A DNA stretch of 64,000 bases. Origin: Clostridioides difficile (lineage in GTDB: Bacteria; Bacillota; Clostridia; Peptostreptococcales; Peptostreptococcaceae). The translations under genes and the position numbers were made by a program. The stretch lies in the NCBI GenBank assembly GCA_012955965.1, contig JABBZI010000001.1, positions 186,001-250,000 on the forward strand. The letters run 5' to 3'. A model generated the notes under the pieces. That model was not told the origin of the DNA. It worked only from the letters and a program-made list of their open reading frames with translations, and did no database searches. Positions 47,185 to 56,931 of this stretch are shown piece by piece; the first letter of the stretch is position 1; each line of letters starts with the position of its first letter.

Positions 47185-49506
47185 TCAAATAAATTGGTCT
47201 ATTTCCTTACCTATAATCACACCTTTGCCAAATATCTGTTTTGTATGCTCATTTTCATGTATATCATATTTATATAAAAGTATCTTTAAATCTTCAAGAC
47301 CTTTCACCTTTATGTCCATTATATTTTGTTTAGCTTTATATATTGGTAAATTTACAGTTTTTTTAATTATCTCTCTTCTAGCCTTTTTTCTCTTAAACTT
47401 TATTTCATTTATCAATTCTCTATCATCATTACTATATGCTTCTGTAAGCTCTTGTCCTAATTCTTCATAATCTTTTATTAAAGTCTTTTCAATTTTATTA
47501 TATATATCCTCTGGTATTACTGTATATCCTTCAATATTTCTAAGTATATTTTGTGCCTCTTTAGAGCCTAGGCTATATGGAGTTATAGTATCTAATATAT
47601 CTAAAGCACGATTAAAGTTTTCTTGAAAATCAGTTTCTTTTAAACCTTCTTTAGAATATAGTTTATTAACCATTTCTACTTTATCATCTTCTGTTATCTT
47701 AAAAAACACTTTATTCTTTATATAACCTCGCAATAATTCAAGTCCTTTTTTTATAATTTTCTTATCATAAATACTACCTATTCCTGTAGCTTTTTCTGTA
47801 TATATAAATATATTTGGACTAGTTTCTTCATACTCACGACTTCTATAGCATCTCCCAAATCTTTGAAATAGACTGTCAAGTGTTGAATTTTCTGTATGAA
47901 GTTCATCAAAATCAATATCAAGAGATGCTTCCACTAATTGTGTAGTAATCCAAATACCATTACTATCACTATCTGCAAACTCTTTTATATATTTTTCTAG
48001 CTTTGCCCTATCCTCTTGTATATACATAGAATGTAAAAGATTTACATTAATATCTATTCCTTTTGACTTAACTATATCTTCTACTAATTCATATTTTTCT
48101 ATAGCACTTTTAACTGTGTTTACTATTACAAGAACCTTTTTATTCATTCCACTTTGTATTACTTTTTCCAGACTTCCATCTATTGAATTTTCTACAATAG
48201 ACACACAATGTCTTATTTTTTTTGTATTGTATGTTGCTTTAGCTATATTACTATCAATTACACCTCTTTTTTCTAGTTCATCTATATATATCTTTGGCAT
48301 AGTAGCTGTCATTATCATAAATCTTCCACCTATTTTATGAATCATTTCTATACCTTTTACCAATACAGCTGCTATTTCTGGTGAATATGCTTGTATCTCA
48401 TCTATTACTACTTTTGAATATGCTAATGTTGAATACACTTTTTCATACCCTTTATACAAAAAAGGAAATTTAAATATTTGGTCTATTGTCGAAAATGTCA
48501 GTTTACAAGATAATAACTTTGCTAAATCTACAATCTCATTTGAATTTTCCTGATTATTTTCTTCTAGATAATCTATTGCTGTTGAATGTAACAGACCTAA
48601 GAATGTATCATTTGATTCTCCTACTCCAACTATATTTTTAGCTCTATCAAATAACGCATTTATACTTACTCTTAATGGCAGTGTGAAAAACGCCTTATCC
48701 TTATCTATCCAAATTAAAGCAGTTTCTGTTTTTCCCATCCCTGTAGATGCAATTAGTATTATATTCTTATTTCTATTTGATTTAGCAAATGACTGTACTT
48801 CTCTTAAACTACCAAACTCTTTTACTAAATGTTTTTCTGTGTATTCACCTATATTCATGTTACTATTGCACTCAACAATCTCATGAGCAGAAGCACTATG
48901 GTCTAATCTATGTAATATACCTTTTAACATGATATATAGATTATAGTATTTGTGATTTTTATCTATTCTTTTTATTACACTTTGTATATACACTTTACTT
49001 AATTTCTCGGTTCTTATTGGATATCTAACTTTAAATTCATGTTGTAATTCATAAACTTTATTTATTAAATCCTCATCTAATATTTTTTGTATTAAAGTTT
49101 TAAAATCTTTATCTATAAATATATCTCTTTCATGATGATATACAATAACTTGATTTAATACTGCTCTCAGTTCTCTATCCTTTTCCTTGTCTACATAACT
49201 ATAATCAATAAATGCAGGAGAAAGATAATTATGACCTACATTATTTTCTAGATGAGTTACTATCTTAGGTTCATTTGTTTCAATATCTATCTTACTTCTT
49301 ATTAGTTTTTGAAATGGAGAAAATGATTTTCCAATATCATGAAATTCTATAACAAAATCAAGTAATTGCCAAAACCTCTCTTCCTCCAAAAAATTTAGTC
49401 TATTTATATTTGTTCCATAGCATTCTCTTAGCACATTCATTTGTTTTAAAAGTTCATCAGTATGTTCCCTCAGTGTTTCTACTGGATTAGATTTAGCATA
49501 TATCAT
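47185..49506 (-). CDS. cas3: CRISPR effector nuclease-helicase Cas3
   Basis: Target-DNA degrading enzyme recruited by Cascade. 773 residues with an N-terminal HD nuclease (HDIGKSFSPFQK at about 56-67 and YHHERD further on) and a superfamily 2 helicase: Walker A ASTGMGKTE (about 255), DEIQ box (VIDEIQAYSPE), MTATMP motif III and QRFGRCYRS motif VI. I start at the second ATG (49506), with AGGTGG upstream at suitable distance; the first ATG at 49512 is too near. HD and helicase are in one chain, as in most type I-B systems. It lies 10 bp after cas5. Confidence 0.96.
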   Translation of the reverse strand: MIYAKSNPVETLREHTDELLKQMNVLRECYGTNINRLNFLEEERFWQLLDFVIEFHDIGKSFSPFQKLIRSKIDIETNEPKIVTHLENNVGHNYLSPAFIDYSYVDKEKDRELRAVLNQVIVYHHERDIFIDKDFKTLIQKILDEDLINKVYELQHEFKVRYPIRTEKLSKVYIQSVIKRIDKNHKYYNLYIMLKGILHRLDHSASAHEIVECNSNMNIGEYTEKHLVKEFGSLREVQSFAKSNRNKNIILIASTGMGKTETALIWIDKDKAFFTLPLRVSINALFDRAKNIVGVGESNDTFLGLLHSTAIDYLEENNQENSNEIVDLAKLLSCKLTFSTIDQIFKFPFLYKGYEKVYSTLAYSKVVIDEIQAYSPEIAAVLVKGIEMIHKIGGRFMIMTATMPKIYIDELEKRGVIDSNIAKATYNTKKIRHCVSIVENSIDGSLEKVIQSGMNKKVLVIVNTVKSAIEKYELVEDIVKSKGIDINVNLLHSMYIQEDRAKLEKYIKEFADSDSNGIWITTQLVEASLDIDFDELHTENSTLDSLFQRFGRCYRSREYEETSPNIFIYTEKATGIGSIYDKKIIKKGLELLRGYIKNKVFFKITEDDKVEMVNKLYSKEGLKETDFQENFNRALDILDTITPYSLGSKEAQNILRNIEGYTVIPEDIYNKIEKTLIKDYEELGQELTEAYSNDDRELINEIKFKRKKARREIIKKTVNLPIYKAKQNIMDIKVKGLEDLKILLYKYDIHENEHTKQIFGKGVIIGKEIDQFI

Positions 49507-49516
49507 ACTCATCCAC

Positions 49517-50218
49517 CTAACTTATATTATTAAAATATAGTAAATCCATCTCATTATCTAAAAATATCTCTCCAACTGTTAAAGTATTTCCATCCTCTAC
49601 ATAATAACTATCTACCTTATTCCAAACCCTTTTCTTGTCTTTATTAGAATCATTCTTATAATAACTATTGAGTCTATAACTTATACCACTTATATCTATA
49701 TCTTCTAAACTTGACTTTGGTATATATATAGGTATTCTTATATTATATTCTGATAACATATAATTTTCATAATCATCTAATTGCATATCAGAGTCTACTT
49801 CAAACTTATTAACTTCTACAAATCTAATATCATTAACTCTTACTAAATCTTCTTTTCTTCCTAATGATAAATGTTCATTACAATTCAATAAATTATCATA
49901 TAATTTTTTTAATAATTCAAAATCTCCTCCTATATGAATTATTAAGTTTACATTTAACAACATATGACTATTCATTGGCATAGATGTAATACTATCCTTT
50001 TTATAAAAATATGTTGTCTGATAATTATTAAATATACTTTCATATGTTCCTTGTACACTTATATTAAATGGTATATACTCTGTAGCATTTAATATTTTGT
50101 GAATTAATCCATTTACTGTAGAATATGGTGGTAGTGGATAAGTTTCTGTAATTTTCATAGCAAATGGTTTTTTATAGCATGCAGTTTCTTGAAATAAATC
50201 TAATTTCAATACTTTCAT
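49517..50218 (-). CDS. cas5: Cascade subunit Cas5 (type I-B)
   Basis: Crescent-shaped complex subunit that binds the 5' handle of the crRNA. 233 residues. The N-terminal RAMP-like start KLDLFQETACYKKP and the conserved TYPLPPYSTVNGLIHKILNA (about 25-44) identify the Cas5t-type family. It starts 2 bp after the cas7 stop. GAGGTG precedes the ATG. Confidence 0.93.
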   Translation of the reverse strand: MKVLKLDLFQETACYKKPFAMKITETYPLPPYSTVNGLIHKILNATEYIPFNISVQGTYESIFNNYQTTYFYKKDSITSMPMNSHMLLNVNLIIHIGGDFELLKKLYDNLLNCNEHLSLGRKEDLVRVNDIRFVEVNKFEVDSDMQLDDYENYMLSEYNIRIPIYIPKSSLEDIDISGISYRLNSYYKNDSNKDKKRVWNKVDSYYVEDGNTLTVGEIFLDNEMDLLYFNNIS

Positions 50219-50219
50219 A

Positions 50220-51134
50220 TTAATTCACCTCATAATATTCCTTTACTTCTTTAACTAATTGTCCAAAAAATCTATCTACACTTAAAAATTTATCTTCAAA
50301 TAACTCTTCAAACTCTTCTTTATTTGTAAATGTTCCATCTACCATTCCAACATAAGTAAATTCTTTTAGACCCTTTCCTAAAAAAGTACCTTGAACTACT
50401 TCTTCTATTGCTGACTTATTTACTTTAAATCCATTTTTATCTCCTTTTAATTTTATTCTACCTAAAAAGAATGGATTTGCTATTTCATACACTCCTCCTA
50501 CTACAAACAGAGGAGATAAATTTTCTTGTCTACCTCTAATATTTCTATTTAATACTTTTATTATTTCTAAAAATTCTACTACTCTTTTACATTTATCTTT
50601 ATTATCAAGTTCTATATCTCCATCTTTACCTATTTTAGATAAATCTATAGTCACTGTATATGTATAATAGCTTAAATGTTGTTCTATGTTTGCAAGATTA
50701 GGGTGTTCTCCTATTCTATCTGCTAATCCTTTATTATTTAAAAAGTCCATATCACTTCTATATGGCTCAAGAGAAATTGCATTACTTAATCTTACAGTAG
50801 CTTCTCTAGTAAGTGAACCTCCTTTTTTATCTTTCTCATCTTTTTTATTTGTTTTCATATATCCAAATAAATCCATTTCTTCTGATTCTCTTATACTTAT
50901 GTTATCTTTAAATTGAACTGTACCTTTTCCTTTATCAACAACTTGTAAATTCCAATTAAATAACTCTGAGGCTAATCGTACTATGTCATATCTTAAACAC
51001 TGACGAGATGCAAATGTATAGATATTTCCATCAGCTCTACTTAGTTTTTTTAATTCTGATATATTACCTATTCCTTCACCATAGTTTAAACTTTGAGCCT
51101 GTGCTATTACTGTAAATGTTAATCCTCTTTTCAT
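50220..51134 (-). CDS. cas7: Cascade backbone subunit Cas7 (Cst2/DevR type)
   Basis: Backbone subunit that coats the crRNA spacer. 304 residues from the ATG at 51134, preceded by AGGAGG; the frame opens further at 51179 without reason. The start KRGLTFTVIAQAQSLNYGEGIGN and the ASRQCLRYDI motif (about residues 40-50) are diagnostic of the Cst2/DevR branch of Cas7. It abuts cas8b (1 bp). Confidence 0.95.
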   Translation of the reverse strand: MKRGLTFTVIAQAQSLNYGEGIGNISELKKLSRADGNIYTFASRQCLRYDIVRLASELFNWNLQVVDKGKGTVQFKDNISIRESEEMDLFGYMKTNKKDEKDKKGGSLTREATVRLSNAISLEPYRSDMDFLNNKGLADRIGEHPNLANIEQHLSYYTYTVTIDLSKIGKDGDIELDNKDKCKRVVEFLEIIKVLNRNIRGRQENLSPLFVVGGVYEIANPFFLGRIKLKGDKNGFKVNKSAIEEVVQGTFLGKGLKEFTYVGMVDGTFTNKEEFEELFEDKFLSVDRFFGQLVKEVKEYYEVN

Positions 51135-51135
51135 C

Positions 51136-53007
51136 TTATTTTTCCTCCTTTTCGTTTGGTAGTTTATCTTTTCCTTCATATTTTCCAGAAACTAATCCAG
51201 ATATAAAAGCATGGCCTATAGATTCGAAGTCTAAATCTTTTTCAATCTCTATATCTAAAATAAACTCTGGAATCTGTTTTTCAGCTGACATAAAAATTCT
51301 TATAACTGTATCCATAAAATCATTTTTATTTCCAACTTTAACTGAATTTAAAAGTTTATAGCTTACTCCATCTATTTTATTTTTAGAATTTTCTTTGACA
51401 TAATGGTCATGTACATCACAACCTAAATAATAAATTACTCTTAGTTTTTTATCATTTTTTTCCAAATTTTTACTGTCCATTTTACATACTCCCTTCTTAT
51501 AGCTATTTATTAATGCTCTTAATTGTACTATTCTAAAACAGTCTATTCCTGATATATTTGATTTGTTTTTACTTTCCATACCATTCTTAACTTTATTTCT
51601 TAAAGTATTATTAGTTAGATACTTCAGGTCCCTATTTTTCAAAAGTAAATCTAATGCATTTGATTTAAGCTTATAATCATATATATTTTGTATTTTTGTA
51701 TTTTCATATGCAAAGATTTTCGCTAAATAAGTAGGAATATTAAAGTAGTTTATCTTACACTTTTTAGAGTCTATACTTGCTTTAAATTCTACAAAAAGTA
51801 TGTTATGAAGCTGCCATTCACTTTTTAATTTATTTTCTTCTACTATACTTTTTATAAGTTGATTAAAAGGATTCTCATCTTTGGAATCTGAAGACTCACT
51901 TTTCTGAATTTTCAAATTGTTGTTCCTTTCAAAAAGCTCATTTATAGAAGTATCCATATTAACAAATAAATAAAACTCATTTTCTTCATTAGACAGATAA
52001 TTTTTTCTTGTATAAGTAGCTCCTGCTGGTGTACAGAACAATATTAGTTTACAAACATCACATATTGATGTTGTATATTCCTGATTCCAAAACATATTTC
52101 TAGCATTATTAGTACTTACCCCAAGTGGGGCAAAATTACTTTCTGAGTATTCATCTAATATCCCTTTATATGAGCCACACATTTCACAGACTTCTAAACT
52201 ATCCATATACAATCTTATATCTTCAATACTTTTATTTTTCTTTATAAATTTATTGTTTATTTCCTTCATAATTTTTTCTATAGTATTTATACTAGACTTA
52301 CTGACCTTTTTTTCATTTACATCTTTAGATATACTATCTAATCTATCATTTAAATAGATTTTTAATTTATCATAGTCATTCTCTTCTAATAAATCTTCTA
52401 ATTCTCCTAAATATATAATTTGTCTTAAATAGTCATTAAACATTACTTGTTTTAATCCATCTAAATCTAATTTAGCCTTAGCAACATTAAAAAAACTAAC
52501 TTGTCCAAAATAATTATCTTGAACTACATATTTATAAAGATTAGCTGTAAGTCTGTCATTTATTGATTTTAGTTTGAATATATCAATAATATCATCAATT
52601 AAGGTTTCTAATAAATTAAATTCATCATAACTTTTTATTTTAGAAATAATGTCTAGCTTTTCTTTTATCAAGTTAGAATTATCTTCATCAAATTTTTTAA
52701 CCTTATCATTTTGTTGTTTTATATTATCTTTAATTTTCTTAATTCCATCTTTGATTTTATCAGGCTTAGATTTAATAAAATTTATACTGTAATCAACACT
52801 CTTTCTAATCCTTTTTGATACATCATATTCCTCCATGAAGTAATCAAAATAATACTCATGAAAGTTTTCAAGAAAGGAACTATCAAATTCAATATAGTCT
52901 TCCATAATAAATATTTCTGATTTCTTCTCTGCTTTTTTTATTATGTTTAAAAATCCAACTATACCCATATTAAAAAACCAGTCTCCTCTATAAACCCTTA
53001 ACTTCAT
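51136..53007 (-). CDS. cas8b: Cascade large subunit Cas8b (Cst1-like, CXXC-CXXC)
   Basis: Large subunit that recognises the PAM and recruits Cas3. 623 residues. A helical N-terminal half with coiled-coil character (about 60-265) is followed by a zinc-binding module, CEMCGS (about 275) paired with CDVCKLILFC (about 317), the CXXC-CXXC hallmark of Cst1-type Cas8b. GGAGGTGAG precedes the ATG. It sits between cas6 and cas7. Confidence 0.92.
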   Translation of the reverse strand: MKLRVYRGDWFFNMGIVGFLNIIKKAEKKSEIFIMEDYIEFDSSFLENFHEYYFDYFMEEYDVSKRIRKSVDYSINFIKSKPDKIKDGIKKIKDNIKQQNDKVKKFDEDNSNLIKEKLDIISKIKSYDEFNLLETLIDDIIDIFKLKSINDRLTANLYKYVVQDNYFGQVSFFNVAKAKLDLDGLKQVMFNDYLRQIIYLGELEDLLEENDYDKLKIYLNDRLDSISKDVNEKKVSKSSINTIEKIMKEINNKFIKKNKSIEDIRLYMDSLEVCEMCGSYKGILDEYSESNFAPLGVSTNNARNMFWNQEYTTSICDVCKLILFCTPAGATYTRKNYLSNEENEFYLFVNMDTSINELFERNNNLKIQKSESSDSKDENPFNQLIKSIVEENKLKSEWQLHNILFVEFKASIDSKKCKINYFNIPTYLAKIFAYENTKIQNIYDYKLKSNALDLLLKNRDLKYLTNNTLRNKVKNGMESKNKSNISGIDCFRIVQLRALINSYKKGVCKMDSKNLEKNDKKLRVIYYLGCDVHDHYVKENSKNKIDGVSYKLLNSVKVGNKNDFMDTVIRIFMSAEKQIPEFILDIEIEKDLDFESIGHAFISGLVSGKYEGKDKLPNEKEEK

Positions 53008-53012
53008 TTATC

Positions 53013-53750
53013 TCACCTCCATTCTAAAATATCTACATCTCCAAATCCCTGTGCTCGTCTAAAACCTATTCCTAGGTTGTAGATAAGATTTAAGTCATCA
53101 ATATCACCTTTTAATATAAACTTACCTTTGTAACCATTAACATATTGATACTCTTTGCCTGTTATTTTTTTAAATTCTCTTAAACTTTCTTTCACTACTA
53201 TCTTTTTAAGGCCTACATTTTCAAACTCTAACTTTCTTTTTAACCCATGCCCCCTATAGTTTTTGATAACTTCATTAGTTATATAGTTTAACTCTTCTAT
53301 ATATCCATCATCATCTATCTCCAAGAATTTTCCTTCTTTAGATTTTATGCAAATTGGAGATAGTGCATTAAATAGTACCATCCCTTTTGTTACCTTCTTT
53401 TCTCTTGATAAGTCTATTCTAATCCTTGTAAGTTCATATTCTTTATATAAGCACTTTTTAGAAGCCATTAATCCATTATATATATGAAAACCTAATTCTA
53501 AATCTGGAGTACTTATATTTAATATTACTTTATCTTTAATAATAAAATTATCGCCTTCAATACTATATTTTTTTATATAAACTGAAAATGCGAAGTTTTT
53601 AGTTTTTTTATTATTTTTTTCATTATAATAGTACATATTTTTATAATAATCTTCATTAGACTTTCTTATAGCTTCTTTTATAATACTCATAAAAAGTGAA
53701 TTATAAGATATTGGTATACACTCTGTACTAAATTCAATTTTCATTTTCAT
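53013..53750 (-). CDS. cas6: CRISPR RNA endonuclease Cas6
   Basis: Processing nuclease that cuts the long array transcript inside each repeat and leaves the 8-nt 5' handle. 245 residues, two ferredoxin-like folds. The C-terminal glycine-rich loop GIGFRRAQGFGDVDIL (about 228-243) is the family signature; a histidine in the N-terminal part cannot be assigned as catalytic with certainty. It is the first cas gene, 5 bp before cas8b and 77 bp after the WYL regulator gene. Confidence 0.94.
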   Translation of the reverse strand: MKMKIEFSTECIPISYNSLFMSIIKEAIRKSNEDYYKNMYYYNEKNNKKTKNFAFSVYIKKYSIEGDNFIIKDKVILNISTPDLELGFHIYNGLMASKKCLYKEYELTRIRIDLSREKKVTKGMVLFNALSPICIKSKEGKFLEIDDDGYIEELNYITNEVIKNYRGHGLKRKLEFENVGLKKIVVKESLREFKKITGKEYQYVNGYKGKFILKGDIDDLNLIYNLGIGFRRAQGFGDVDILEWR

Positions 53751-53827
53751 AATATCACCTCTCTCAACTAATATATTAACACTAGACCGTGAAGTATATC
53801 TGTCTGAATATAAATTATTTGAAAAAA

Positions 53828-54772
53828 TCAGTAAATTTTCTTCATTTTTTCAATTTCTGACAATATATCATCTCTAAGTCTGATAGGTTCTATAACTTCA
53901 ACATAAGCTCCCATACTCAAAATCCAACTTTTTATCTCTTCATAACCTCTCATTTTAGCTTTAAATAGTATAGAATTATTGTCATACTCTATAATCTTTT
54001 GATTATTAACCCAAACTTTCTCCTTTATAATTGTTGAAAATGGATGGCTAATTTTTATAACAACATTAATTTCTTCTCCCTTATAAATGCCTATACTATT
54101 TTTACTGTATTCATCCCAATTAAAACTTTTATCTACACTATATTTTTCTTCTAAAACCTTATAACTTTTAATTCTACATAATTTAAAATCTATAAACTTA
54201 ATCCTTTTTTCACAAAAAGCTACCATATAGGTATCTGATTTATAATTAAATAAGCCGTATGGATGAACAATTCTTTCGCTACTGCCTGAATTTAATGAAT
54301 AATATTCTATCCAAAGCTTACGTTTTGTGGTATATGCTCTAGTTATTTCATTACATTTATTTTTTTCAAACTCATAATTACAATTGCGTTGTGCTTGTAC
54401 TGTGAAATAATCCATATATGTATCTCTTTTTTCTCCTGTATTTAATACTGCTTTTATTTTTTCTACAATACTATTAAATTCATTTTTGTAAATATCATTA
54501 TTATACTCTAGTTGCGAATTTATCATATCTAGAATTGAAACTTCACTATCTAATAATTTAATTAATGAGATACTATTACATTTGTCTATTTCATATCCAC
54601 CATAAATTCCAGGTGTTGAATTTATAAATATACCTGCTTGTTCTAAATATTCCTTATAACTTTTTATTTGCCTTTCACTTACTTCCAACTCTTCTGCTAG
54701 CTCTTTACACTTCATTCTTCCTCTACTTTGAATTAATATCATCATTCTTATTGTATTAGCTAATTTACTAAT
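53828..54772 (-). CDS. WYL-domain transcriptional regulator upstream of the cas genes
   Basis: Helix-turn-helix regulator with WYL domain, 314 residues. The N-terminal HTH has MKCKELAEELEVSERQIKSYKEYL (about 20-43); the central WYL-type region includes KRKLWIEYYS and SERIVHPYGLF. WYL regulators often control CRISPR-Cas and other defence genes, and this one is directly upstream of cas6 in the same direction, so cas control is a fair inference. The start is unusual: AGGAGG (54786-54781) points to an ATT codon at 54772 and gives the normal family N-terminus SKLANTIR. A GTG at 54781 overlaps the SD, and ATG codons at 54745/54742 are far away. Confidence 0.85.
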   Translation of the reverse strand: MSKLANTIRMMILIQSRGRMKCKELAEELEVSERQIKSYKEYLEQAGIFINSTPGIYGGYEIDKCNSISLIKLLDSEVSILDMINSQLEYNNDIYKNEFNSIVEKIKAVLNTGEKRDTYMDYFTVQAQRNCNYEFEKNKCNEITRAYTTKRKLWIEYYSLNSGSSERIVHPYGLFNYKSDTYMVAFCEKRIKFIDFKLCRIKSYKVLEEKYSVDKSFNWDEYSKNSIGIYKGEEINVVIKISHPFSTIIKEKVWVNNQKIIEYDNNSILFKAKMRGYEEIKSWILSMGAYVEVIEPIRLRDDILSEIEKMKKIY

Positions 54773-54797
54773 GAATAACACCTCCTAATAATATTAA

Positions 54798-54836
54798 TTA
54801 ATATCTTATATTGTTTATTTCTACACATATATACAT
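54798..54836 (-). CDS. Possible 12-residue leader peptide before the WYL gene
   Basis: AAGGAGG at 54847-54841 is followed by an ATG at 54836 and 12 codons (MYICVEINNIRY) ending in TAA. The SD is as good as any in the window. The 26-nt gap leads into the ATT start of the regulator. It may be a regulatory leader, or a chance frame behind an SD used in another way. Confidence 0.4.
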   Translation of the reverse strand: MYICVEINNIRY

Positions 54837-54929
54837 ATAACCTCCTTATGTTTTATATAAGTAGAATATTTTACTATATTAGATACTTATTATGACATAT
54901 TAGTATATAATCTTAATAATTAATACAAT

Positions 54930-54975
54930 AAAAAATATTACTGAAAAAATAAATATTTATAATTCCAGTAATATT
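54930..54975 (-). terminator. Terminator of the BceAB-type operon
   Basis: AATATTACTG (54933-54942) and CAGTAATATT (54966-54975) form a 10-bp stem followed on the minus strand by TTTTTATTG, about 40 bp after the permease stop. Confidence 0.65.
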
Positions 54976-55014
54976 AATTAATTTTAAATACTTTTTATTA
55001 GTTAATAAACTACT

Positions 55015-56931
55015 CTAAAAATTAACTAAATTTAACCTTATCTCTTTTAAATAATTATTTCTCACAATTAAGAAATATACTATTTGAACTAAAAACAAAC
55101 TTCCCATTACCAAAACTGCTGAAGAGGCTACCTCTATATCAAAAGAATTCCTCAGTGCAGTAAGTGCAAATATAGAATGTATAACTGCCACTACATAAGG
55201 CAACAAAAACACAATTCCAATCTCAATAGTTGAAGCTTTTTTAATCTCATTATATGTCATTCCCAATTTATTTAACTGCTCATACTTTTTCTTGTCAACT
55301 TGACAATCCATATAAAACTTATTATATAAAAAGCTACTTGTAGTAACAAAGAAAATCATACCTATAAATATTGCTAAAAACATAAATGTAGAATATGTTA
55401 GTTTACCAGTTTCTATCATTAATTCTTTAGAGAAAAATAAATATGGTTGCATTCCAGACTCATCATTAAATTTATTCTCAAATTGCCTACATATATCTGT
55501 AGTTTTACTTGAATCAACTACTTCAAATGCAGTAAATCTATCTACTATAAATTTTGATTTTATACTATCATAAAAATTATCCTTTACCACATACATATTA
55601 TCATAATATGCTGGCATAACACACTCCTCTACTTGTTTTGATACCTTTAGACTTTTATTCCCTACAACAACATTTTCTTTAACTTTCTTATCTCCTGGTA
55701 AATCTGATGAAAGCAATGATATAGATTCATTATCTTCAAAACTTATAGGCTTAACTCCTATAGTCTTTGTAATTTCCAAATACTTAGATTCTTTCATAAT
55801 TCTCACATTAAAATCGCTTTTCTTAGGAAATACGGTTTTAAATTCTCCATTAATTCTTGTATAATCTATATTTTCTTTTCTTAACTTACTTTCTATAAAT
55901 CTCATTCTTTCCTCATCTTTTTCTTTACTATCAGGCTTGTTAGTATCATTATGCAAAGTCATTGTTGAATAATACATTGTGTTAGGATATATTAAATTAA
56001 TTTGACGCTTTACATCTTTCCAAAATGAATAAACTGTTCCTATAGCAGTAAATGCGACTGCAGAAGTGATAGCTATCAAAAAGAATATCCTAGCATTATC
56101 CTTTACTTTGTAAATTAAATTTGAAATCCAAAGCATATTTGTATTTTTTCTATAAAATCTCTTATTTAATTTTAGCTTTTTTAGAAAAAACACACTAAAT
56201 TGAGAAAAAAATAAATAGGTTGCTAATATAGTAAGAGATGTAACTGGAACTAAGCGTAGATATGTTGTATATTGGTCAGTTGATGTAATAGCATTATAAT
56301 ATGCTATTACAAACAGAAAAATACTTAATATAACAAATACTAGTGATGTTTTAGACTCTGGTTTTGGAGTTTTTGTACCTTTAAGCAATCTCAATACTTG
56401 ATTTTCCTTAACTATAAAAGAAGTAAATACTGATGTTAATATAGCCAAAACTATAAAGTAACTTAAAGTAGATAATATTGCATTTATTGGTATATAGAAC
56501 TTTAATGGTGATAATTCTAAAAAGGTAGACATAATCACTAAAAATATCTTTGCAAAGACTAAACCTATTATTATCCCAATTACAGAAGATGCTATATTTA
56601 TTATTATATTTTCTATAAAAATCAACTTCATTACCTGTCGCTTTGATATACCTGTAATGTAAAGTATTCCAAATTCTTTATATCTACTTTTAAGAAATAT
56701 ACTCACTGAGTAAAACACAAAGAAGAATAAAAATAAATATGCAATTATTTTACTCATCTTAAGTCCCTCTTTTAGATAATCAGGAAATTGAGATATCTCT
56801 AAATCTGGATGACTCGTAAACATAATAAAAGAAAATAGTAGTGCAGAGGATATAACAATACTTGCTAAATACCCTAAATAGGCTTTAATATTTCTTGAAA
56901 TATTGTTGATTGCAAATTGTTTTATATTCAT
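55015..56931 (-). CDS. BceB-type antimicrobial-peptide ABC transporter permease
   Basis: Membrane subunit of a peptide-antibiotic detoxification and sensing transporter. 638 residues with about ten membrane helices. A large extracellular loop (about 305-510) between helices seven and eight is the hallmark of BceB proteins, which bind cell-wall-active peptides such as bacitracin and signal to a partner kinase. The FtsX-like region is near residues 55-170. Its start overlaps the ATPase stop by one base (TAATG), so translation is coupled. Substrate is unknown. Confidence 0.88.
   Translation of the reverse strand: MNIKQFAINNISRNIKAYLGYLASIVISSALLFSFIMFTSHPDLEISQFPDYLKEGLKMSKIIAYLFLFFFVFYSVSIFLKSRYKEFGILYITGISKRQVMKLIFIENIIINIASSVIGIIIGLVFAKIFLVIMSTFLELSPLKFYIPINAILSTLSYFIVLAILTSVFTSFIVKENQVLRLLKGTKTPKPESKTSLVFVILSIFLFVIAYYNAITSTDQYTTYLRLVPVTSLTILATYLFFSQFSVFFLKKLKLNKRFYRKNTNMLWISNLIYKVKDNARIFFLIAITSAVAFTAIGTVYSFWKDVKRQINLIYPNTMYYSTMTLHNDTNKPDSKEKDEERMRFIESKLRKENIDYTRINGEFKTVFPKKSDFNVRIMKESKYLEITKTIGVKPISFEDNESISLLSSDLPGDKKVKENVVVGNKSLKVSKQVEECVMPAYYDNMYVVKDNFYDSIKSKFIVDRFTAFEVVDSSKTTDICRQFENKFNDESGMQPYLFFSKELMIETGKLTYSTFMFLAIFIGMIFFVTTSSFLYNKFYMDCQVDKKKYEQLNKLGMTYNEIKKASTIEIGIVFLLPYVVAVIHSIFALTALRNSFDIEVASSAVLVMGSLFLVQIVYFLIVRNNYLKEIRLNLVNF

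Noticed and set aside
46619-47188. Long form of cas4 starting at TTG 47188
   Set aside because: No SD at that start, and the added residues derive from the repeat-like element; GTG 47137 has a well-placed SD.
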